From: Acidobacteriaceae bacterium
Lineage (GTDB): Bacteria; Acidobacteriota; Terriglobia; Terriglobales; Acidobacteriaceae
DNA: 64,000 nucleotides
Direction of reading: 5' to 3'
Assembly (NCBI GenBank): GCA_003134995.1
Contig: PLDC01000018.1
Location: 62,001-126,000, forward strand
The translations under genes and the position numbers were made by a program. The first letter of the stretch is position 1. Every line of letters begins with the position of its first letter. Of the stretch, positions 1 through 7,797 are shown piece after piece. Below the pieces are notes generated by a model that had not been told where the DNA came from, made no database searches, and saw only the letters and a program-made list of their open reading frames with translations.

Positions 1-255
1 CCGGCCACCATGCGTGGACAGGCCTCGGCTGTGTATTTGTTTTCCATCAACCTCATCGGGCTCGGAATCGGACCTACCGCTGTGGGAGCATTAACGCAAT
101 ACGCATTTCGAAGCGACGACGCCGTGCGATACTCGCTGGTGATCGTGACATCTGTCGCGTGTGCGGTCGCTGCGGTAGTCCTCTATGGAGCTTTGAAACC
201 ATTCGTAGCCAGTCTCGAGCGGGTGCGCGTTTGGAATGCCGCACATTCTGGTTGA
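1..255 (+). CDS. MFS transporter, C-terminal end (partial)
   Basis: Open from the first base, reading Pro-Ala-Thr before the first Met at 10, so the gene begins upstream of the window. The visible 84 codons hold a segment RGQASAVYLFSINLIGLG followed by G-P-T-A-V-G, the usual sequence near transmembrane helix 11 of major facilitator transporters of the spinster/hexuronate kind. A last hydrophobic helix (VTSVACAVAAVVLYGA) and a short cytoplasmic tail follow. The substrate cannot be told from the fragment. It lies 11 bases ahead of the phosphotransferase gene and may share its transcript. Confidence 0.75.
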   Translation, partial: PATMRGQASAVYLFSINLIGLGIGPTAVGALTQYAFRSDDAVRYSLVIVTSVACAVAAVVLYGALKPFVASLERVRVWNAAHSG

Positions 256-266
256 GTTGACGTCTC

Positions 267-1358
267 GTGGGAGACACTTTCTGTCGGAAAGGCTTATCTC
301 GATTGCATCTCGATACTGGCCCCGTTCGCCCAGGGGAAGAACTGAATCTACCTTCACTTGCCGACTGGCTGCGCGGACGAATCGCAGGCGCTGAACGAGG
401 TATCACGCTCCAACAGTTTCCGAGCGGGCACTCGAACCTTACATATCTGCTGCAGATTGATGGACTCGAGTACGTCCTGAGGCGCGGCCCTCTGGGGCCA
501 GTCGCCCCGAAAGCTCACGACATGGGGCGTGAGTTTCGAGTGCTTCAGATGGTGCATCCGCATTTTCGAGAAGCTCCAAACGTCTTTCACTTGTGCGAGG
601 ATACAGCGGTGCTGGGGTCTGTGTTCTTCCTTATGGAGCGGCGGCACGGGCTTATATTGCGGGATGAAATTCCGCCACAACTGGCGAAGATACCGAATTA
701 TGCGGAGGGAACCAGCAAGGGATTTGTCGATTGCCTAATACGCCTGCACGCGATCGATATTTCCCGGACCGGTTTGGTTGCCCTCGGTAAGCCGGAAGGA
801 TTTCTTGAACGCCAAGTGCAGGGTTGGGCAGATCGTTGGAAACGGGCCACCACGGATGACATGCCGAAGATGGATTGCGTGATTCGATGGCTCATCGATC
901 ACCGACCGTCTTCTCCCGCGCCGACCCTGGTGCATAACGATTACAAGTTGGATAACGTTATGCTCCGCGAAGACTCAGCCGAGAGCATCGAGGCGGTGCT
1001 CGATTGGGAGATGGCGACGGTTGGCGATCCATTGGCCGATCTGGGCTTGACGTTGTGTTACTGGGCCTGGGTTGAGGCGCCGCAACTGCGTGCTCGCGGA
1101 GTGCCCTCCCTCACATCGCAGCCCGGTTGGTACACGCGAGATCAGTTCGTTCAGCGTTATGCGGAGGGAACCGGACGCGACCTCTCGCAGATCGGTTACT
1201 ACGAAGTACTTGGCATCTTCAAGCTGGCAGTGATTCTGCAGCAGATTTACTACCGCTTCCGGCGTGGCCAGACGCAAGACACACGATTTCAGAACTTCGG
1301 AGACCGAGTGAAGGGATTGGTGGAATTGGCGGATTCGCTCGCGGGGAAATCCGCTTGA
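267..1358 (+). CDS. Phosphotransferase family protein (APH/ACAD10-like kinase fold)
   Basis: A 363-residue protein of the aminoglycoside/choline kinase-like fold. Visible signatures are the catalytic loop HNDYKLDNVML near residue 223 and the metal-binding LDWEMATVGDPLADL near residue 247, both typical of the subgroup linked to acyl-CoA dehydrogenases (the APH domain of ACAD10). In that family the kinase is thought to phosphorylate hydroxyacyl-CoA intermediates; a role in fatty-acid or branched acyl catabolism here is inferred from the acyl-CoA operon opposite. The start is GTG; no ATG lies near the conserved N-terminus, and TTG at 303 is an alternative. Its TGA overlaps the TTG start of the next gene. 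Confidence 0.85.
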   Translation: MGDTFCRKGLSRLHLDTGPVRPGEELNLPSLADWLRGRIAGAERGITLQQFPSGHSNLTYLLQIDGLEYVLRRGPLGPVAPKAHDMGREFRVLQMVHPHFREAPNVFHLCEDTAVLGSVFFLMERRHGLILRDEIPPQLAKIPNYAEGTSKGFVDCLIRLHAIDISRTGLVALGKPEGFLERQVQGWADRWKRATTDDMPKMDCVIRWLIDHRPSSPAPTLVHNDYKLDNVMLREDSAESIEAVLDWEMATVGDPLADLGLTLCYWAWVEAPQLRARGVPSLTSQPGWYTRDQFVQRYAEGTGRDLSQIGYYEVLGIFKLAVILQQIYYRFRRGQTQDTRFQNFGDRVKGLVELADSLAGKSA

Positions 1359-2095
1359 GCACCGTCTACCTCGTGCGCCATGGGCAGGCGGGCACGCGCG
1401 AGGCTTACGATTCGCTTTCCGAGTTGGGACAGCGTCAGGCGCGGCTGTTGGGCGAGCACTTCATTTCACAGGGAATCCGATTTGCCTCCGCCTATGCAGG
1501 AGCACTGACGCGGCAGCAGCAAACCGCCGAGCAGATCCGTGCGGCCTATGCCGACGCGGGGGTTGGCTTCCCCACAGTTTGCGTCGATTCTGGATGGGAT
1601 GAATTCGATCTCGGGCGAGTGTATCGCGAGATTGCTCCGCTCTTGGCTGCCGAAGATCCGGAATTTCGGCACGAATACGACGAAATGCGCGAGCAGGTTC
1701 GCATTAGCCAGGGCGCGCACGGGGCACGAATTCATCGCAAATGGATGCCTTGCGATACAAAAGTAGTGGAGGCATGGCTCTCCGGTCGCTATCCGTATAG
1801 CGGCGAAACTTGGGACCAGTTTCACGAGCGCGTTGCGGCCTGCCGGTTGAAGATGCTGGACCGGCAAGAGAATGACGCGCGGCAAGAGAACATTCTCGTG
1901 GCTACGTCGGCCACGCCGCTTGCGATTTGGACTGGCCTGTCACTGGAGATTTCCGATGAGCGGATCATGCGGCTCGCCGGGGCAGTGTATAACGCATCCT
2001 ATACAATCCTGCGTTTGCGAAAAGAGCAGCTACGGTTATTTACCTTCAATGCGGTGCCGCACCTCGCCGCTCAGGGGTTGTGCACCCACCGCTAA
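1355..2095 (+). CDS. Histidine phosphatase family protein (degenerate)
   Basis: About 246 residues of the phosphoglycerate-mutase-like superfamily. The N-terminus reads MSTVYLVRHGQAG, so the phosphohistidine RHG is at residues 8-10, and ALTRQQQTAEQI supplies the usual second arginine motif. The reading frame is open far upstream, but the conserved strand begins right at TTG 1355, which overlaps the TGA of the kinase gene. I therefore take this coupled start. The C-terminal motif that normally reads V-S-H-G is V-A-T-S-A-T here, so the second catalytic histidine seems to be missing. It may act on a small phosphorylated metabolite or be catalytically weak. Confidence 0.8.
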   Translation: MSTVYLVRHGQAGTREAYDSLSELGQRQARLLGEHFISQGIRFASAYAGALTRQQQTAEQIRAAYADAGVGFPTVCVDSGWDEFDLGRVYREIAPLLAAEDPEFRHEYDEMREQVRISQGAHGARIHRKWMPCDTKVVEAWLSGRYPYSGETWDQFHERVAACRLKMLDRQENDARQENILVATSATPLAIWTGLSLEISDERIMRLAGAVYNASYTILRLRKEQLRLFTFNAVPHLAAQGLCTHR

Positions 2096-2131
2096 GAGGA
2101 TTCCGCGCACTGCCTAGAGCGGACCGCTACC

Positions 2132-2620
2132 TTACATATAGTAGCGAACTACCCACTCAGCTACACAGCACGGGTTGTCGCTACCCTGGACTTCCACTCT
2201 CGCATCAAAGACAGCTTCCAGCGCATCAGGCACGTCTTTTAGCGATTGAAGAATGAAGCGAACCCGAATCTTAGAGTCGGCGCGGACAGCTGAAGGAAAT
2301 CGAACTCGATTCAAGCCGTAATTGATGCTCATGCGCACACCGCCTCGGATCTGAATTGCCTCCTTCATAAACCGGCTCAGCAGCGACAAGGTCAAGAACC
2401 CGTGAGCAATTGTGGTCCCATAGGGAGACTCACGCTCGGCACGTTCGCGGTCCACGTGGATCCACTGGCGATCCTCGGTAACTTCAGCAAACTGCTCAAT
2501 TCGTTCCTGGGTGATGGGGAACCAGTCCGTCAGAGTGAGTTCGCGACCTACCAAATCTCTTAAGGACTGGGGTGTTTCCAGGACAAGCGGCACTGGTGTC
2601 TCCTCTCGATTTTGCCGCAT
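2132..2620 (-). CDS. MaoC family dehydratase ((R)-enoyl-CoA hydratase-like)
   Basis: A 162-residue single hot-dog domain. The hydratase-2 signature is visible as EDRQWIHVDRERA followed by TTIAHGFLTLSLLS, with the Asp and His of the catalytic D-x-x-x-x-H motif in place. The Asn-Pro usually found inside the motif is Gln-Trp here. Such proteins hydrate trans-2-enoyl-CoA to (R)-3-hydroxyacyl-CoA in the cytoplasm. It is last in a minus-strand acyl-CoA operon behind an enoyl-CoA hydratase family gene, an acyl-CoA dehydrogenase and a thioesterase, which supports a beta-oxidation-type role. ATG start; the length is normal for the family. Confidence 0.85.
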   Translation of the reverse strand: MRQNREETPVPLVLETPQSLRDLVGRELTLTDWFPITQERIEQFAEVTEDRQWIHVDRERAERESPYGTTIAHGFLTLSLLSRFMKEAIQIRGGVRMSINYGLNRVRFPSAVRADSKIRVRFILQSLKDVPDALEAVFDARVEVQGSDNPCCVAEWVVRYYM

Positions 2621-2666
2621 CTCTTATCTCTGTCGAAAAGATTCACCCGAGAGCTGCAGCAGGGAA

Positions 2667-3186
2667 CTACTGCTTCCTGCGTGAGGGACGCGTGACACGA
2701 CGAGCACTCGGCACCACACTCGGCAGGCCGGCGGAGGCCTGGGGTCCGAGGTCCGACGTCCGAACAACAGGAAGATTGATCAACATGTAAGTAACGATGG
2801 CCGTGCCAATCGCACGCCCATGTTCATCGGTGAGATCCACGTTACCTACACACAGCGTGGAGCCGATGCGAAGAAGGTGCGACCGGGCAAAGATGCGGCC
2901 TTCCGTTACTGGTAGAAAGTAGTTGATCTTTAGCTCCACAGTGGTGATCCGACGCCCCCCACCGAAGTGGCGCTGGATGGCGCCCCCCACAGCTGCATCG
3001 GCCATGGCTGCAGCGATACCGCCGTGGGCTACTCCCAGCGCCGTTTCGCAAGTCGTTGCGAAGCGTGCAGTCGATCGTAATGCCGTCGCGGTGCACTCGG
3101 TGGAGTCGCATCCCGAGCAAGGTATTGAACGGCACCCTGGTTAAGGAATAGCGGAGTTGTCGAAGGGTCATTTCTTGTCGCGTCAT
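2667..3186 (-). pseudogene. PaaI-type thioesterase, frameshifted
   Basis: The two halves of a hot-dog thioesterase are in different frames. The first half starts with ATG at 3186, overlapping the TGA of the acyl-CoA dehydrogenase (ATGA), and reads [20 protein letters not shown] to CTLRNDL. The second half reads ETALGVAHGGIAAAMADAA and goes on through the usual thioesterase strands to 2667. The join is near 3047. Removing a single base there would restore RNDL-ETALGVAHGG, so one extra base breaks the gene. The coupled start and intact flanks suggest a recent lesion or a sequencing error. The product would hydrolyse acyl- or aryl-acyl-CoA. Confidence 0.75.
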
Positions 3187-4439
3187 TTCTTGTCGCCCAA
3201 GGCCTGCGGCACACCCCACTTCCTGAGTTCCAGCTTCGCGATAGCTTCGGTGTGCACTTCGTCCGGGCCATCGGCCAAACGCAGTGTGCGCACATTCGCC
3301 CAGGCGCCGGCCAGAAAGGTATCCTGGGAGACGCCCGCACCTCCGTGAGCCTGAATCGCGCGGTCCAACACTCGCAGACAGGCATTCGGCGCTACGACTT
3401 TGATCATCGCGATCTCGGCGCGTGCTTCTTTGTTTCCGGCCGTGTCCATCATGTAGGCCGCTTTCAAAGTCAGAAGACGTGCCTGCTCGATCTCCATGCG
3501 GGATCGCGCAATGTCGGCCCGTAGGGTGCCTTGCTCGGCCAGCGGCTTACCAAAGGCCACCCGCGCCTGCACTCGTTTACACATAGTTTCGAGGGCCCGT
3601 TCGGCCACGCCGATGCAGCGCATGCAGTGGTGAATGCGCCCCGGACCCAGCCGCCCTTGGGCAATTTCGAAGCCTCGTCCTTCGCCGAGCAACATGTTCG
3701 AGACGGGCACGCGAACATTTTCAAAAGTGATCTCGCCGTGCCCGTGCGGCGCATGGTCATAGCCAAACACCGTCAGCATGCGCTCAATTTTGAGCCCGGC
3801 GCTATCCATCGGCACCAGCACCATCGACTGCTGTTTATGGAGCGCGGCCGCGCGATCTGTCTTTTCTGTGCCAGTTCGGTCGGTGTCAGTTCGGCCCATA
3901 AAGATCGCGACCTTGCAGCGCGGATCGCCCGCTCCAGAGGACCACCACTTGCGGCCATTAATGACATACTCGTCGCCCTGCCGAACAATACTCGCCTGGA
4001 TGTTGGTTGCATCCGATGAGGCGACCCCGGGTTCCGTCATCGAGAAGCAGGATCGAATCTCACCTGCAAGCAGAGGCTTGAGCCAGCGCTCTTTTTGCTC
4101 CACGGTGCCGTAGCGGGCGAGCACTTCCATGTTGCCGGTGTCCGGCGCCGAGCAGTTGAACACCTCAGGAGAAATAAAACTGCGCCCCATAATCTCGGCC
4201 AGAGGTGCATATTCGAGATTCGTCAACCCCGCCCCATGCTCCCGATCCGGCAGGAACAGATTCCACAGGCCCGCGGCGCGGGCTTTGGGCTTGAGTTCCT
4301 CAATTACGGCCGGCGGCGACCAGCGGTTGCGCTCGATCTCATCGTGGTAGCGCTGCTCATTCGGATAAATGTGCTCATCCATGAAAACCTGCAAGCGCCG
4401 TTGCAGGTCCTTCACTTTGCTGCTGAACGAGAAATTCAT
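3183..4439 (-). CDS. Acyl-CoA dehydrogenase family protein
   Basis: About 418 residues. It shows the acyl-CoA dehydrogenase layout: an N-terminal helical domain ([20 protein letters not shown]), the middle FAD/substrate segment [18 protein letters not shown] and [13 protein letters not shown], and a C-terminal domain ending with [34 protein letters not shown]. It would oxidise acyl-CoA to enoyl-CoA, passing electrons to ETF. Its length and sequence style match ACAD11/ACAD10-like members rather than short-chain ones, which fits the nearby APH-type kinase. The frame is open for 22 codons upstream, but the conserved region and an AGGAGA element support ATG 4439. Confidence 0.9.
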   Translation of the reverse strand: MNFSFSSKVKDLQRRLQVFMDEHIYPNEQRYHDEIERNRWSPPAVIEELKPKARAAGLWNLFLPDREHGAGLTNLEYAPLAEIMGRSFISPEVFNCSAPDTGNMEVLARYGTVEQKERWLKPLLAGEIRSCFSMTEPGVASSDATNIQASIVRQGDEYVINGRKWWSSGAGDPRCKVAIFMGRTDTDRTGTEKTDRAAALHKQQSMVLVPMDSAGLKIERMLTVFGYDHAPHGHGEITFENVRVPVSNMLLGEGRGFEIAQGRLGPGRIHHCMRCIGVAERALETMCKRVQARVAFGKPLAEQGTLRADIARSRMEIEQARLLTLKAAYMMDTAGNKEARAEIAMIKVVAPNACLRVLDRAIQAHGGAGVSQDTFLAGAWANVRTLRLADGPDEVHTEAIAKLELRKWGVPQALGDKK

Positions 4440-4455
4440 GTCTGCCGCCTGTCTC

Positions 4456-5301
4456 CTATTTACCCGTGAAAGCAGCGGGGCGCTTCTCCAGAAAGTGCGC
4501 GACACCCTCTTTGAAATCCTCTGTGCGGAAACACGCCATCATCTCGCGCACGGAAATGTCGAAAGCTTCCGCGAGGGGTTGCGACATGGCCTCGTATACC
4601 TGGCGCTTGATTATGCCCAACGAGCGCGGGCTCACCGTGGAAGCCAGTTCTTGGGCAGACTCCTGGACTTTTTCGAGAAAGGTTTCCTGGGGAAAAACTC
4701 GATTCACCAACCCCATGCGCAGTGCTTCGGCGGCATCGATGGTCCGGGCAGAAAACAGCAGGTCGAGCGCGTTTGCAATTCCAATGATCCGAGGCAACAT
4801 CCAGGCCATTCCATACTCGGCGATCAGCCCGCGCCGCGCGAATGTGGTGCTGAAGCGGCTTGCGTCCGAGGCCAGCCGCAGATCGCAATAGAGAGTGATA
4901 ACCAAGCCAAGGCCAACCACCGGCCCGTTGATGGCGGCAATCACCGGCTTCCCGATCGCCGGGAAATACGAGTATTTCTTCTGAAAATCCGGGGACGTGC
5001 CTTTACGGTGGTTGGCGCCGTCGCGCAAAACCTGCTCGCGGCTCCGGTCATCCAAATCCCGGTAATCCAAGCCGCGTTCCGCCACCGCGCTCAACAGCGA
5101 CATGTCAGCGCCTGCGCAAAAGCCCCGCCCAGCGCCTGTCAATACGATCACGCGGACCTCGTCGTCCTGCTCGGCGTTCTCCATGTGCGAACGCACTTCG
5201 CTTTCCATCAGCGCCGTCCAGGCGTTGAGTTTGTCCGGCCGATTCAAAGTAATCGTGGCCACTCGATTGGCTACGTTATAGAGCGTCTCCTGAGTTGGCA
5301 T
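4456..5301 (-). CDS. Enoyl-CoA hydratase/isomerase (crotonase) family protein
   Basis: A 281-residue crotonase-fold protein: [14 protein letters not shown] at the N-terminus, the oxyanion-hole segment [15 protein letters not shown], and [20 protein letters not shown]. Aligned by eye to rat mitochondrial enoyl-CoA hydratase, the two catalytic glutamates fall on Val (in [11 protein letters not shown]) and Phe (in [10 protein letters not shown]). A Glu in the following [10 protein letters not shown] is typical of a large subgroup of this family. Hydratase activity is therefore not assured, and isomerase or another crotonase reaction is possible. It is the first gene of the minus-strand operon; its ATG has no Shine-Dalgarno sequence and lies just 8 bases below a strong -10 box. 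Confidence 0.88.
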   Translation of the reverse strand: MPTQETLYNVANRVATITLNRPDKLNAWTALMESEVRSHMENAEQDDEVRVIVLTGAGRGFCAGADMSLLSAVAERGLDYRDLDDRSREQVLRDGANHRKGTSPDFQKKYSYFPAIGKPVIAAINGPVVGLGLVITLYCDLRLASDASRFSTTFARRGLIAEYGMAWMLPRIIGIANALDLLFSARTIDAAEALRMGLVNRVFPQETFLEKVQESAQELASTVSPRSLGIIKRQVYEAMSQPLAEAFDISVREMMACFRTEDFKEGVAHFLEKRPAAFTGK

Positions 5302-5309
5302 GACGCGCG

Positions 5310-5338
5310 ATTATATAGAATCAGCTTGCGTTAGTCAC
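5310..5338 (-). promoter_or_regulatory. Sigma-70 type promoter of the acyl-CoA operon
   Basis: Read on the minus strand, GTGACT (5338-5333) and a perfect TATAAT (5315-5310) are separated by 17 bases. Only 8 bases (5309-5302) lie between TATAAT and the ATG at 5301, and they contain no ribosome-binding sequence. Transcription would begin at or within a base or two of the start codon, which predicts a leaderless message. Confidence 0.55.
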
Positions 5339-5478
5339 TATCATGTCATAGCGACTATTGAAATACGGAAGAGATCAGTCGAATTAATTGACGCATACGC
5401 GCGGGATCCCGTGGGCTGCGCAAGCCCCTCATCTGACTGTTCATGAGCATGGAATAGGCTTATTCATTGAGGGCGTAG

Positions 5479-5532
5479 CACTACCTGGTGCAGCTGGGCA
5501 AGGGGCGCGGCGCGCGCTACGCGATCAAGTAA
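5479..5532 (+). pseudogene. Relic of a winged-helix protein C-terminus
   Basis: In one frame 17 codons and a TAA read HYLVQLGKGRGARYAIK. This resembles the last strand of winged-helix domains ending in GKGRGTRY, as in many Fic-family and related regulators. Stops lie immediately upstream in this frame, so only a decayed fragment remains. The match is short and the call is weak. Confidence 0.25.
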
Positions 5533-6000
5533 TTTTAAGGCCTTTGTGTCTTGGCGTGTGCCCAACTATAACGGCGGCGTGGATCTTTACCGTCTAGCGC
5601 AATAGAGGCGATTATCAGATCGCTATCTGGATTTCGGTTAGAGCCTGAATCGGCTACATTTTTCGCAGCCAGTTCGCCACTGCTCTTGGCAGCCCTTTCA
5701 AACACCTCTGCGATACATTGGCGGACTTCCGGGCCCCATAGATAGGAGCATGGATCAACGCTTTCGGAGAATCGACTTCCACATTCTCAAAGCGAATAAT
5801 TCCAAGCATGGTAAGAAATGTGAACGCTCATCATTCTGTGAGGTCCTCCCTATGAGCCAAATATATGCACGCACGACCGACCGGAAATTCGGCAAGTATT
5901 TGATTTCTCAAAAACTCAGCGTTGGTCGCGGATTTCCAAGTTTCCCGCGATTGATCCGACTTGCCCGCCTGCGAGGGCCCGCCGAAATTATTGGCGGCTG

Positions 6001-6066
6001 CTGAAGAAGTATCCACAGATCGCAGCTCAGCTAGGTTTATCGATTACCTCTGTTTACAACCCTTAA
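6001..6066 (+). pseudogene. Relic with helix-turn-helix-like peptide
   Basis: Twenty-one codons before a TAA read LKKYPQIAAQLGLSITSVYN plus Pro. The IAAQLGLS-x-x-SVY spacing is that of a recognition helix-turn-helix. A stop directly upstream leaves no complete gene. It may be the debris of a regulator or transposase. Confidence 0.2.
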
Positions 6067-6154
6067 AAATGGAACTGCTCGGCCTACCGAGTATTAGCAA
6101 AAAGAGGGCGACAGACACCAGATTTCATGAGCGTCACTCAACTGGTGAATCATT

Positions 6155-6315
6155 CCTAGACAAACCGGACTGCAGAGAACGGACCGCTCGGAATTGAATG
6201 CGGTACAGTCCTGGCTTTTCTCCGGAGGGCAGATACGCAGTCCGGTTTCGGGGAGGGGATCGGGCGAATGCAGTGCGATTACAAGCCGATAGCTTGGCGA
6301 AAGCGACTTGACTGG
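6155..6315 (+). repeat. Dispersed repeat, copy A
   Basis: About 160 bases that align with 14529-14700, sharing blocks such as GCAGTCCGGTTTCG, GGCGAATGCA and GAGAAC. Copy A contains a perfect 12-base inverted repeat, AAACCGGACTGC (6162-6173) and GCAGTCCGGTTT (6237-6248), around a 63-base centre. The reverse strand of both copies also reads through as a similar peptide (LVIALHSP... / LLIALHSP...), so decayed coding sequence is an alternative to a structured repeat. Confidence 0.6.
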
Positions 6316-6336
6316 ACGCACATCTAGCCCGTGTCA

Positions 6337-7749
6337 CTAAGACGATGGAACCGGCCCGGCTGCGTGTTTTGCGGGGGGAATGTTCTGATTCAGCCGAAAG
6401 AAATTATGTGGATCGTAGTGCGTCTTAACTGCGACCATGCGGTCCCATCGTCCCTGATAAGCCTCAGGCACGCGATCCTGCTCATCGCCGCTCATAAAAT
6501 TCACGTAAACACCAGGTCTCATCGAGGGCCGCAGTTGGTTGAACAGTCCGCGAATCCAGGAGATATTGCCGACATCAGCCGAAGCTTCAGACCAATTCGC
6601 CAGCAAATTCATGATGAAAGGAGCGCTGCGATCGCCGAACGCAGTCTCCGTCGCGGCCATCCGCGCCGCCGCGCCGCCAAGATAGGCAAGTTCAATCACG
6701 GTCTCGGGCGAGGGAATGGCGGCCACGGCTTCCACCATGCGATCAATCGTCCGGTCGTCGAGATAACTGAAATATCCCGACTTCGTGTAATAGCGCCGGC
6801 CGTGCGGGAAAATGGAGTCCGCCATAGTTTGCAGATCGAGAAAAGACACGGTCCTGCAACTCACAGAGTCCGGACTGCACATAGAAAGCGCGCGCTCTAA
6901 ATATGGACGCCCGGTCTCAGGGTCACCAGTCCAAACTATTGAGTTGCTAGCCACGGGCCGTCCGCGAAGCTCGGCGGGTACTTCCTTTGTGTGCGGAGCC
7001 AGGCGCAGGTCAATATTCCACTTTAGGTCGAGTGGCGCTTCGGCCATAAAGTCCCGCCAACATTCAAGGAGCCGGCGAATGCCAGGCTCGGGAGATAACC
7101 CTTCAGCAAGCACCACTGAGGTAAGGGGATGCAGCTTCAATTCGAATTCCGTGACCACTCCGAAGTTGCCGCCGCCGCCACGCAAGGCCCAAAACAAATC
7201 CGGATTCTCGCTTGCGTTGGCCCGTACGACGGAACCGTCCGCAGTTACGAGGGTAAATCCCTCGACGTTATCGCAGGACAATCCGAATCGGCGGGTAAGC
7301 CAGCCGGTCCCTCAGCCCAGGATCAGTCCGGAAGCTCCAGTATGAGAGACGACGCCCGAGGGAAATACCAGCCCTGCTTTTTGGGTTGCCGTATCAATCG
7401 AGCCCAACAGACAACCTCCGGCGATCATGGCATGGCACGCCTCGGGATCCACGGTAACCTGCCGCATTCTCGACAGGTCAATCACAATGCCGCCATCGCA
7501 CGTGCTAAAACCCGAGAGACTATGCCCTCCGCAGCGGACGGCGGCAAGAATTCCGATCTCAGAGCCGGCGCGGACTGCATTTTGCACATCGACTACATCG
7601 GCGCAGCGCGCGATAAGGCCAGGTCTACGAGCGACCATGCCATTCCAGATGATGCGCGCATCTTCGTAGCCGCTTTCGCCGGGACGCAGCAAATCACCTT
7701 TGAATCGCCGTTGGAGCGAAGAGTAAACCTCCTCGCTGGCTTCGACCAT
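6337..7749 (-). pseudogene. FAD-linked (BBE/PCMH-type) oxidoreductase interrupted by an in-frame TGA
   Basis: One continuous frame of about 470 codons broken only by TGA at 7314-7312. The N-terminal half (145 codons) holds the PCMH FAD domain with AAVRCGGHSLSGFS, where the His would carry FAD covalently. The stop falls in LG-stop-GTGWLTRRFGLSCDN, exactly where relatives read LGGGxGW, so a Gly codon has become TGA. The downstream 314 codons contain ALRGGGGNFGVVTEFELKLHP and a C-terminal berberine-bridge-like end (DRMVAVKTHYDPHNFFRLNQNI). Relatives oxidise sugars, alcohols or amines with oxygen. It is the last minus-strand gene of the aminotransferase/permease cluster. It is either a fresh pseudogene or a sequencing error; readthrough is unproven. 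Confidence 0.8.
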
Positions 7750-7797
7750 TTCGGGCTCTCCTGCCAGAGTGCGTTTCTATCTCAACAATAATTTGGG

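Larger units (their letters stand above)
5302..6336. other. Intergenic stretch rich in relics
   Basis: No intact gene was recognised in about 1 kb. It holds the operon promoter at its left edge, two short relic peptides (5479-5532 and 6001-6066), an uncalled 51-codon minus-strand frame (5654-5809) without a ribosome-binding site, and repeat copy A. Other open frames here lack family signatures. Confidence 0.5.

Noticed and set aside
1127..1354. N-terminal extension of the histidine phosphatase into the kinase gene
   Set aside because: The extra residues overlap the kinase reading frame and have no homology; the conserved strand begins at TTG 1355.
5388..5597. Possible small gene in the 5.3-6.3 kb gap
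   Set aside because: No ribosome-binding site or family signature; the region reads as relics in several frames.
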